Below are positions 6,480-12,450 of a stretch of DNA of 12,450 nucleotides, piece by piece (positions within the stretch are counted from its first letter, which is position 1; each line of letters starts with the position of its first letter). The DNA comes from a bacterium (GTDB lineage Bacteria; UBA9089; UBA9088), in NCBI GenBank assembly GCA_003498085.1, contig DNCM01000133.1, positions 1 through 12,450 of the forward strand. Direction: 5' to 3'. A program made the translations under genes and the position numbers. The notes under the pieces were generated by a model. It did not search any database and had not been told where the DNA came from. It saw only the letters and a program-made list of their open reading frames with translations.

Positions 6480-7863
6480 GATCATTAAAGAGAAGACCCC
6501 TATCCCTGAACAGGATCCTAAGATAAGACGGCAGAATTTCAATGAGGTGGCCTTGGGTTACTCTGAAGAAGATGCTTTAAGAGAGGCCAGTCGGTGTCTT
6601 GGGTGTAAAGACTCCCCTTGTCTTGCGGGATGCCCAGTTGAGATCGATATTCCCGCCTTTATCAGTCTTATCAAGGAAAGGGACTATCTTGGTGCAGTTC
6701 GGAAGATCAAGGAGAAGAATGCTCTTCCTGCCATCTGCGGCCGGGTCTGTCCTCAGGAAACCCAATGTGAACAGTACTGCACCTTGGGAAAGAGATTTGA
6801 ACCTGTGGCGATTGGACGTTTAGAACGGTTTGTAGCAGACTATGAAATGGTAAATACCAAAGACTTGCAACCCATAACTTGCAGTTCTCCAAATGGAAAA
6901 AGCATAGCCGTCGTGGGGTCAGGACCTGCAGGCTTAACCGCTGCCGCGGACCTGGCCAAACTTGACTATAAAGTGACTATATTTGAGGCCCTGCACAAAA
7001 CAGGTGGGGTTTTGGTTTATGGTATTCCTGAATTTAGGCTACCCAAGGCCATCGTTGAACAGGAGGTTGAGTTTGTCAAAAGGCTGGGGGTAGAACTCAA
7101 ACTCTCGGTGGTCATTGGTCGAACACTGACTATCGATGATCTCTTTAGCGAGGGGTATGATGCCATCTTCGTTGGGGTTGGGGCGGGTCTTCCCCACTTT
7201 ATGGATATTCCCGGGGAGAATCTCAATGGTGTCTACTCCGCCAACGAATATCTCACCCGGGTCAACCTGATGAAGGCCTACCTCTTTCCTGAATATGACA
7301 CCCCAATCAAGAAAGGAAAGAGGGTGGCGGTGGTTGGTGGTGGAAATGTGGCCATGGATGCAGCCAGAACAGCCCTAAGACTCGGTGCAGATCAGGTCTT
7401 CATCATCTATCGGAGGAGCCAAGTGGAGATGCCGGCTAGAAGAGAAGAGGTTCACCATGCCGAAGAAGAAGGAATCGAGTTTAAAACACTCACCAATCCC
7501 ACAAGGATCATTGGCGACAAACAGGGTTGGGTCAAGGAGATAGAGTGCATCCGCATGGAGCTAGGCGAGCCAGATGACTCGGGAAGGAGACGTCCAATAC
7601 CTATAGAGGGCTCTCTCTTTAAAATAGAAGTCGATATTGTGGTTATGGCTATCGGTAATGGGGCCAATCCCTTACTCACCTCGGCCACCCCGGATATGGC
7701 AATAAACAAATGGGGCTATATCATCACCGATGATGAGGGCCGCACAACCAAAAAAGGGGTCTATGCTGGGGGTGACATTGTCACAGGCAGTGCCACAGTC
7801 ATCTCGGCTATGGGGGCAGGAAAGCGGGCTGTTCGGGCAATCCACAAGGATTTAACAGAGTAA
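6472..7863 (+). CDS. nfnB: NADH-dependent reduced ferredoxin:NADP+ oxidoreductase subunit B (NADPH-binding, two 4Fe-4S)
   Basis: This is the large subunit of NfnAB, homologous to the glutamate synthase small subunit. It binds NADPH at the bifurcating FAD and couples NADH and reduced ferredoxin to NADP+ reduction, or the reverse. At the N-terminus Cys42, 45, 50 and 54 (CLGCKDSPCLAGCP) and Cys89, 93, 99 and 103 (ICGRVCPQETQCEQYC) hold the two clusters. The FAD Rossmann motif GSGPAG is at 149-154 and the NADPH motif GGGNVA at 289-294. The closing FAD segment GVYAGGDIVTGSATVISA is near the end. The length (463) is typical. The ATG lies within the end of nfnA, with GAGAGGGA upstream. Standalone GltA/GltD is disfavoured because the NfnA partner is present. 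Sample G+C counts are 35/60 at 6721-6780 and 33/60 at 7381-7440, against 23/60 at 2701-2760 in the HEAT gene, so the pair stands out from its surroundings. Confidence 0.92.
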   Translation: MAKIIKEKTPIPEQDPKIRRQNFNEVALGYSEEDALREASRCLGCKDSPCLAGCPVEIDIPAFISLIKERDYLGAVRKIKEKNALPAICGRVCPQETQCEQYCTLGKRFEPVAIGRLERFVADYEMVNTKDLQPITCSSPNGKSIAVVGSGPAGLTAAADLAKLDYKVTIFEALHKTGGVLVYGIPEFRLPKAIVEQEVEFVKRLGVELKLSVVIGRTLTIDDLFSEGYDAIFVGVGAGLPHFMDIPGENLNGVYSANEYLTRVNLMKAYLFPEYDTPIKKGKRVAVVGGGNVAMDAARTALRLGADQVFIIYRRSQVEMPARREEVHHAEEEGIEFKTLTNPTRIIGDKQGWVKEIECIRMELGEPDDSGRRRPIPIEGSLFKIEVDIVVMAIGNGANPLLTSATPDMAINKWGYIITDDEGRTTKKGVYAGGDIVTGSATVISAMGAGKRAVRAIHKDLTE

Positions 7864-7866
7864 TTC

Positions 7867-7935
7867 CTAGTAGATTTTGCCTCTAATTTTTTCCTTCATG
7901 GTGGTGAGTATGTCTATACCCGTCTGCGCCATCTG
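7867..7935 (-). pseudogene. Possible 3' relic of a minus-strand gene at the end of the nfnAB block
   Basis: On the minus strand a short open frame reads QMAQTGIDILTTMKEKIRGK, then Ile-Tyr and a TAG stop (7869-7867), three bases from the nfnB stop. It looks like a real charged C-terminus, and G+C is higher at its upstream end. Upstream it hits TAA (7938-7936) just where the sequence turns AT-rich. No Shine-Dalgarno site precedes its internal ATG (7932-7930). The reading is a gene that converged on nfnB in the donor and lost its 5' part at the junction. The family is not recognised. A + strand reading of the same bases, a 13-codon frame at 7898-7939, is an alternative but looks less like protein. 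Confidence 0.3.
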
Positions 7936-7946
7936 TTAAAAACAAT

Positions 7947-7976
7947 TTGACTTTGTTCCGTCTTATCTATTAAAAT
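7947..7976 (+). promoter_or_regulatory. porB promoter, predicted leaderless
   Basis: TTGACT (7947-7952), an 18-bp spacer, TAAAAT (7971-7976), then seven bases to the ATG at 7984. TTGACTTTG matches the aldolase promoter base for base, and the distance from TTGACT to ATG is the same (37 bases before the ATG). There is no Shine-Dalgarno site. It sits just right of the G+C-rich block, so porB does not depend on read-through from nfnAB. Confidence 0.68.
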
Positions 7977-7983
7977 AATTTTT

Positions 7984-8904
7984 ATGGAAAAACTTACATT
8001 AAAAGAACTTTCCAGGAAAAAAGAAGGGTTTTCTTCTGGACATAGATCGTGCGCTGGTTGTAGTGAGCCAATAGCTGTAAGGCAGATCTTTCTTGCAATA
8101 GATAAACCGATTGTTGTTGGTAGTACAACAGGCTGTCTTGAAGTAACAACAACGATATTTCCATATACTGCATGGAAGGTCTCATTTGTCCATTCGGCAT
8201 TTGAAAATGTTGCAGCAACAATTTCTGGGGTTGTTGCAGGATATAATGCCCTAAAGAAAAAAGGGGAAATAAATGAGGATATCGTCTTCATAGCATTTGG
8301 TGGAGATGGAGGAACATATGATATTGGAATCCAGTCTTTATCTGGAAGCCTTGAAAGGGGTGATAGATTCCTTTATGTTTGCATTAACAATGAGGCGTAT
8401 ATGAATACAGGAGTTCAGCGTTCATCTGCAACACCAAAGGCAGCACATACGACAACAGAACCAGCTGGAAAAGTATCTCCTGGAAAACAACAAGAAAGAA
8501 AAAATCTTACAGAAATTGTTTCTGCCCATAATATACCTTATGTTGCCCAGGCTGTTGTTGGAAACTGGCTTGACCTTATGAAAAAGGTCCAAAAAGCGGT
8601 TTCTGTTGATGGGCCAAGCTTTATCAATATTCTCTCTCCCTGTCCACTTGGCTGGGGATTTCCAAATGACCAAACAATCGAAATGGGCAAGCTTGCAGTT
8701 GAGACTTGTTTCTGGCCGTTATACGAGGTAGAGGACGGAAAATATAGAATAACATACAAACCAAAAGAAAAAAAGCCTGTTTTTGAGTTTATCAAACATC
8801 AGGGAAGATTTAGCCATATACTAGATAAAGAGGAAATAATTTCTTTTACCCAAAAGAATATAGACGGTTTTTGGGATGGACTTGTTAAAAAGTCTTCTTG
8901 TTAA
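7984..8904 (+). CDS. porB: 2-oxoacid:ferredoxin oxidoreductase beta subunit (pyruvate synthase type)
   Basis: This is the thiamine-diphosphate-binding subunit of a pyruvate or related 2-oxoacid:ferredoxin oxidoreductase, which oxidatively decarboxylates the acid to acyl-CoA and reduces ferredoxin. The length of 306 is usual for PorB. GHRSCAGCSEP gives Cys23 and Cys26; with Cys51 and Cys220 (SPCPLGWGF) these are the expected ligands of the 4Fe-4S cluster. The ThDP/Mg motif runs from GDGG (107-110) to NNEAYMNTG (135-143). The stretch TGVQRSSAT and the C-terminal insertion region favour the pyruvate branch, though 2-oxoisovalerate enzymes look similar. The start is fixed by the promoter ending seven bases upstream. 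No alpha, gamma or delta subunit gene is in the window. The next gene overlaps its end by 29 bp. Its product, reduced ferredoxin, is the substrate of the adjacent NfnAB. Confidence 0.92.
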   Translation: MEKLTLKELSRKKEGFSSGHRSCAGCSEPIAVRQIFLAIDKPIVVGSTTGCLEVTTTIFPYTAWKVSFVHSAFENVAATISGVVAGYNALKKKGEINEDIVFIAFGGDGGTYDIGIQSLSGSLERGDRFLYVCINNEAYMNTGVQRSSATPKAAHTTTEPAGKVSPGKQQERKNLTEIVSAHNIPYVAQAVVGNWLDLMKKVQKAVSVDGPSFINILSPCPLGWGFPNDQTIEMGKLAVETCFWPLYEVEDGKYRITYKPKEKKPVFEFIKHQGRFSHILDKEEIISFTQKNIDGFWDGLVKKSSC

Positions 8905-11437
8905 ATTATTTATTTTATTTTTTCTCACAAAAGTAGCATCTTCATCTTTGTATACCCTTGAAAATGGACTAAATATTATCCTAGAAGAGGTACCAACAAG
9001 CGAATTTGTAGCTATTTATGCATTTGTAAAGGCAGGTTCAATCTACGAGGAAAAATATATGGGCTCTGGAATCTCTCATTTTGTAGAGCATATGCTATTT
9101 AAGGGGACAAAAAAAAGGCGGCCAGGGGAGATAGCAAGAGAAATAGAGAAAGAAGGTGGGAGGATAAATGCATCGACATCGTTCGATAAGACAATTTATA
9201 AGATAGTCATCCCAAAAGACGCTTTGTATATTGCTGTTGATATCCTCAAAGATTGTCTATTTTTCCCATCATTTCCAGAGGATGAGCTTATAAAGGAGAA
9301 AAAAGTTATATTAAGGGAAATCGAAACAAGGGATGATGAAGGAGAGATATTTCTTTCAAGGGCCCTGTTTCACACTGCATTTACAACCCACCCTTTACGA
9401 CATCCAATAATTGGCTATAAGGAACTCTTTGAAAAGCTTACAAGGGAAGACCTTATTACCTACCATAAAAAAATGTATATACCAGAGAACATTACAGTTG
9501 TCTGCGTTGGGAATTTTGATGAAGAAGAGGTTTTTAGTAAGATAAAAAGGGTATTTTCTACTATTCCAAGGGAAGGAAATCCTCCAATTATCCTTCCAAA
9601 TGAGCCGAGGCAGATGGTAGAGAGGAGGTTTTATGAAAAAAGACCCCTTGGCCTTGCATATCTAAACATTGGATTCCACATTCCAGATATCTCTCATCCG
9701 GATGTTTATGCTTTAGATATCCTTTCTATTATCCTTGGAAGTGGAAGGATGAGTAGGCTAAATAAAGCATTGAAAGACGAAAAGGGACTTGTTTTTTCAA
9801 TCGATACTTGGTCATTTACACCTTCGTTTCCTGGATTATTCGGAATATCGGCAAACCTTCCAGAAAAAAACATCCAGGAAACAGAAAAACAGATAATCCA
9901 TGAGATTGAAAAAATAAAGAAGGATGGGGTAAGTAAAAATGAGTGTATTGCTGCCCAAAGGAAAATTGTTTCTAGTTTATTTGAAGAAAAAGAGACGATA
10001 GAAAAAAAGGCGTATAGCCTTGGTTCTAATTTTCTTGCAACAGGAAATCCATATTTTTCGGATCATTACATAGAAAATATAAAGCTGGTAACTCCAAGCA
10101 AGATAAGAGATGTTGCAAAGACATACCTTAAGAAAGAAAATATGACCATTTGTGTTCTTGCACCAGAGGATGCAGAGAAAAAAAAGGAAAAAGTGGTTGT
10201 TGAAAAAAGCAAGATAAAGAAATACACCCTACCAAATAACCTTATTGTCTTAATAAATCCATCGCATACAAAAGGTCTTGTTTCAATTCATGCAGTACTT
10301 AAAGGTGGAAGGCTTGTCGAAAGGGAAGGAAAAGAAGGTATTTCAAACCTTGTTGCATCCTTACTTCTCTGTGGGACAAAGAATAAATCAAAAGAAGAAA
10401 TAATTAGAGAGATAGAATTTTTGGGTGGGAGTATATCAAATTATAGCGGAAGGAATTCATTTGGAATATCGATGAAACTACTTCCACAGGACTTAGATAA
10501 AGGCCTTGAAATCCTTTCTTCTATTTTAAGAGAGCCGGGCTTTCCTCAGGATGAAATAGAAAGGGAAAAAAGGAATGTCATTCTTTCAATAAAGGCACGT
10601 GAAGACAATTTATTTTTGCTATCCCAAGATACATTCCTATCAACCCTTTATACAATCCATCCATATAGAATTCCTGAGGTAGGAACAGAAGAATCTATAA
10701 AGGCAATATCAAGAGGGGACATCCTTACATTTTATCAAGATAGAATAATGCCAAATAATACAGTTTTAGCAATCTTTGGGGATGTTGATTTAAAAAAAGC
10801 CGAAAAATCTATAAAAAAACATTTTCTTCCTTGGAAAAAGGAAGTTTATTATAAACCAAGGCCATATGTTGAACCTCCGATAGAAAAACAAAGAGAGACA
10901 AGAAAAAAAAGCGAGAAATTTGCTTCATTGTCATACACCTTTGGCTTTCCTGGAGCAAGGATAAGTGACGAGGAAAGATATACATTTGAACTCATCTCTG
11001 CAATCCTTTCTCGCCAAGGAGGGAGGCTTTTTAATGCCTTAAGGGAGACAGAAGGGCTTGTATATTATGTTGACTCTTTTAATGTTTTTGGGCTTGACCC
11101 TGGTTATTTCGTTGTTTATTGCCAGACATCGAAGAAGAGCTTTGATATTGTTTCAGACAAGATAAGACAGGAAATAAAAAGGCTTTATTCTGAAGAAATT
11201 TCTCTTGATGAATTAGATGAAGCAAAGGCATATCTTATTGGAGAGAAGGAGAAAAGGCTTGAAGATAGTGCATCATATGGATTTGAAGCAGCTCTTTATG
11301 AGCTTTATGGTCTAGGATATGAAGAATTAGGGAAATATAAAGAAAAGATAATAAAAATGACACCCTCAATTATTAAGGAAACCGCGAAGAAATATTTTTC
11401 ACCCGAAAAACAAGTTTCGGTAATTATTTCTCCCTAA
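8876..11437 (+). CDS. Secreted M16-family zinc protease, two-domain
   Basis: This is an 853-residue pitrilysin-family metallopeptidase with an N-terminal signal sequence (MDLLKSLLVK followed by LFILFFLTKVAS), probably exported. The N-terminal M16 half has the inverted zinc motif H68-F-V-E71-H72, and Glu148 (VILREIE), 76 residues on, fits the third ligand. The second half repeats the fold, but at the matching place has N491-L-V-A494-S495, so it cannot bind zinc. It keeps the GGRLFNALRETEGLVYYV segment (about 715-732) with the Arg and Tyr that contribute to substrate binding in this family. It is therefore an active/inactive domain pair in one chain, as in many bacterial M16 proteins. Its ATG lies inside the end of porB, and no clear Shine-Dalgarno site is seen; TTG at 8882 is an alternative start that would still leave a signal peptide. 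Its stop overlaps that of ssb on the other strand. Substrate unknown. Confidence 0.9.
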   Translation: MDLLKSLLVKLFILFFLTKVASSSLYTLENGLNIILEEVPTSEFVAIYAFVKAGSIYEEKYMGSGISHFVEHMLFKGTKKRRPGEIAREIEKEGGRINASTSFDKTIYKIVIPKDALYIAVDILKDCLFFPSFPEDELIKEKKVILREIETRDDEGEIFLSRALFHTAFTTHPLRHPIIGYKELFEKLTREDLITYHKKMYIPENITVVCVGNFDEEEVFSKIKRVFSTIPREGNPPIILPNEPRQMVERRFYEKRPLGLAYLNIGFHIPDISHPDVYALDILSIILGSGRMSRLNKALKDEKGLVFSIDTWSFTPSFPGLFGISANLPEKNIQETEKQIIHEIEKIKKDGVSKNECIAAQRKIVSSLFEEKETIEKKAYSLGSNFLATGNPYFSDHYIENIKLVTPSKIRDVAKTYLKKENMTICVLAPEDAEKKKEKVVVEKSKIKKYTLPNNLIVLINPSHTKGLVSIHAVLKGGRLVEREGKEGISNLVASLLLCGTKNKSKEEIIREIEFLGGSISNYSGRNSFGISMKLLPQDLDKGLEILSSILREPGFPQDEIEREKRNVILSIKAREDNLFLLSQDTFLSTLYTIHPYRIPEVGTEESIKAISRGDILTFYQDRIMPNNTVLAIFGDVDLKKAEKSIKKHFLPWKKEVYYKPRPYVEPPIEKQRETRKKSEKFASLSYTFGFPGARISDEERYTFELISAILSRQGGRLFNALRETEGLVYYVDSFNVFGLDPGYFVVYCQTSKKSFDIVSDKIRQEIKRLYSEEISLDELDEAKAYLIGEKEKRLEDSASYGFEAALYELYGLGYEELGKYKEKIIKMTPSIIKETAKKYFSPEKQVSVIISP

Positions 11438-11832
11438 AATGGAAGCTCCTCTTCTGGAAGGGGTATTTCTTCCTGTTCTTCAAATTCTTGCTCTGGTGAT
11501 GGACGACCACCAAGAAACTGAACTGTAAACCCTACTATCTCCACAACAGACCTTCTTTGACCATCCTTATCTTCCCATGAGCGTTGACGAAGCCTTCCGT
11601 CGACAAATACAGGAGAACCTTTTTTGAGAAATTGATTACAATTTTCTGCCTGTTTTCCCCAGACAATCACTGAAAAAAAACTCGTCTCTTCCCTCTGCTC
11701 ACCAGATTGTAAAACATAGTTTCTACTTACAGCTACCGTAAAGCTTGTAACAGCTGTTCCTGATGGAAGATATTTTAATTCGGGATCTCTTGTTAAATTT
11801 CCCATGATGATTACCTTCGAATATCCTCTCAT
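11434..11832 (-). CDS. ssb: Single-stranded DNA-binding protein
   Basis: This is bacterial SSB, which coats single-stranded DNA in replication, repair and recombination. Residues 1-108 form one OB fold: SKVIIMGNLTRDPELKYLPSG, then VTSFTVAVSR, FFSVIVWGKQAENCNQFLKKG and VFVDGRLRQRSWEDKDG. The linker is short and acidic, and the tail ends EEELPF, a version of the conserved acidic tip that recruits partner proteins. At 132 residues it is on the short side because of the brief linker. It starts within the rpsF stop codon (ATGA overlap), with GGAGGT nine bases upstream. The rpsF-ssb order is the classical bacterial one, but S18 (rpsR) does not follow; the M16 gene converges instead. Confidence 0.95.
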   Translation of the reverse strand: MRGYSKVIIMGNLTRDPELKYLPSGTAVTSFTVAVSRNYVLQSGEQREETSFFSVIVWGKQAENCNQFLKKGSPVFVDGRLRQRSWEDKDGQRRSVVEIVGFTVQFLGGRPSPEQEFEEQEEIPLPEEELPF

Positions 11833-12167
11833 TCTTCATTTACCTCCTCTTCTTCTTGTTCTATCTGTTCTTTAGGGATGGGTTTTTTCCTCTTTGTTAC
11901 TAAAAATCTAAGCACATCTTCATTTATTCTAAGTATTTCTCTTATTGGAAGGATAGCATCAGAAGAAGATGTAAATCTTAAGACAAGATAGAACCCTTCT
12001 TCTTTTTTTCTTATTGGATATGCAAGTTTTTTTAGTCCCCATTCATCAATTACTTCAATTGATCCCTGTTTTTCGGCAATTATATCTGCAATTTCTTTTA
12101 TTATCCCTTCCCTCTTCCCCTCATTCCTATCAAAAACAATTGTTAGATCATAATATCTATTTTCCAC
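11829..12167 (-). CDS. rpsF: 30S ribosomal protein S6
   Basis: S6 binds the central domain of 16S rRNA with S18. The sequence ENRYYDLTIVFDRNEG, the strand WGLKKLAYPIRKKEEGFYLVLRF and the stretch EILRINEDVLRFLVTKR are characteristic, and an acidic tail (EQEEEEVNEE) follows, as in many S6 proteins. The start given is GTG at 12167-12165, giving 112 residues. The open frame extends 13 codons further to a TTG at 12206, but those codons overlie a good promoter whose -10 box ends six bases before the GTG. The shorter form also begins where S6 proteins normally begin. It is coupled to ssb by a 4-bp overlap. Confidence 0.93.
   Translation of the reverse strand: MENRYYDLTIVFDRNEGKREGIIKEIADIIAEKQGSIEVIDEWGLKKLAYPIRKKEEGFYLVLRFTSSSDAILPIREILRINEDVLRFLVTKRKKPIPKEQIEQEEEEVNEE
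11842..11847 (-). promoter_or_regulatory. Shine-Dalgarno site of ssb
   Basis: On the minus strand GGAGGT is followed by a nine-base spacer and ATG. It lies within the 3' end of rpsF and supports the chosen ssb start and ordinary internal initiation in the operon. Confidence 0.75.
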
Positions 12168-12173
12168 GAAAAT

Positions 12174-12203
12174 ACTATACAATCGTTTGCAAATACGAGT
12201 CAA
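12174..12203 (-). promoter_or_regulatory. rpsF-ssb promoter, predicted leaderless
   Basis: Reading the minus strand: TTGACT (12203-12198), an 18-bp spacer, TATAGT (12179-12174), then six bases to GTG at 12167. The layout is the same as at the aldolase and porB promoters. There is no Shine-Dalgarno site before the GTG. The boxes fall inside the extra 13 codons of the longest open frame, which argues against that longer start. Confidence 0.68.
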
Positions 12204-12325
12204 CAAAAATTTTTCTAAAATATTTCTTTAGAAGATAGGTTTTATAATTAACTTCCTATTCGAATTTTGCGCTTTAACCAATTTTCAGCAATAAGGTTTT
12301 TCTTAAAAATGCCAATATATAGTAT

Positions 12326-12450
12326 GTGAAGATAAAAAAGAGAAACAAGAAAAAGCTTAAAAAAGTAGGGGCACCAAGAGAAATAGAGATACTCAATAAG
12401 AAAGATCTATTGACTTACATAAAGAAAGAGAAAGATCAGAAAGTAAAACA
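12326..12450 (+). CDS. Start of an unrecognised lysine-rich protein, cut by the window edge
   Basis: A GTG at 12326 opens a frame that stays open to the right edge, 41 full codons. It begins MKIKKRNKKKLKKVGAPREI and continues with EILNKKDLLTYIKKEKDQKV. An in-frame TAG lies at 12320-12322, so GTG is the first start available. No Shine-Dalgarno site is seen. TATATA (12316-12321) or TATAGT (12318-12323) could be a -10 box, but no TTGACT-like -35 is at the right distance. The gene diverges from rpsF across about 158 bp. The basic N-terminus suggests nucleic-acid or ribosome binding, or the cytoplasmic side of a membrane protein; no family is recognised. Low-complexity AAA/AAG runs can stay open by chance. 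Confidence 0.45.
   Translation, partial: MKIKKRNKKKLKKVGAPREIEILNKKDLLTYIKKEKDQKVK

Noticed and set aside
6472..7863. Glutamate synthase small subunit as the function of the NfnB gene
   Set aside because: There is no large glutamate synthase gene nearby and an NfnA-type partner overlaps it; the homology is real but the role differs.
7898..7939. 13-codon + strand minigene (MVVSMSIPVCAIC) after nfnB
   Set aside because: There is no ribosome binding site, and the minus-strand reading of the same bases is more protein-like.
7914..8291. 125-codon minus-strand open frame over the porB start
   Set aside because: It is antisense to well-supported porB and its translation resembles no protein; it is a frame shadow.
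12168..12206. TTG start for ribosomal protein S6
   Set aside because: The 13 extra codons coincide with the -35 and -10 boxes, and the extra residues do not fit the S6 N-terminus.
12309..12329. Six-codon leader peptide (MPIYSM) whose TGA overlaps the GTG of the last ORF
   Set aside because: It is too short, has no ribosome binding site, and AT-rich DNA gives such frames by chance.

Overview
The window is bacterial chromosome from an AT-rich organism and is almost fully coding. No gap between genes exceeds 300 bases. It carries ten clear genes, one gene cut by the right edge, and scraps of others. No tRNA, rRNA, CRISPR array or insertion sequence was seen. The gene set is a ferredoxin-linked 2-oxoacid oxidoreductase subunit, an NfnAB-type ferredoxin:NAD(P) transhydrogenase, a class II aldolase and inositol-phospholipid genes. 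It suggests an anaerobic, probably uncultivated bacterium, but no phylum can be named from sequence alone.

Left block (about 46-5572, + strand): four tightly packed genes behind one strong promoter. They encode an unusually long class II aldolase, an 823-residue HEAT-repeat protein, a CDP-alcohol phosphatidyltransferase and a bacterial-type inositol-3-phosphate synthase. The last two overlap and together should make phosphatidylinositol phosphate from glucose-6-phosphate and CDP-diacylglycerol.

Middle block (about 5611-7938): nfnA and nfnB overlap by 8 bp. They are visibly richer in G+C than their surroundings and use CGN arginine codons where the neighbours use AGA/AGG. The block looks transferred. 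Its right end holds what appears to be the cut-off tail of a minus-strand gene.

Right block: porB (own promoter) overlaps a secreted two-domain M16 protease gene. That gene converges, stop codon on stop codon, with a minus-strand rpsF-ssb pair. A lysine-rich ORF starts divergently from rpsF and runs off the window.

The most notable non-coding signal is a shared promoter layout at three unrelated genes (aldolase, porB, rpsF). Each has TTGACT, an 18-19 bp spacer, a TATAAT-like box, then only 6-7 bases to the start codon. All three mRNAs are therefore predicted to be leaderless. Other genes (ino1, ssb) have good Shine-Dalgarno sites, so the organism seems to use both initiation modes. This also moves the rpsF start to a GTG inside the longest open frame.
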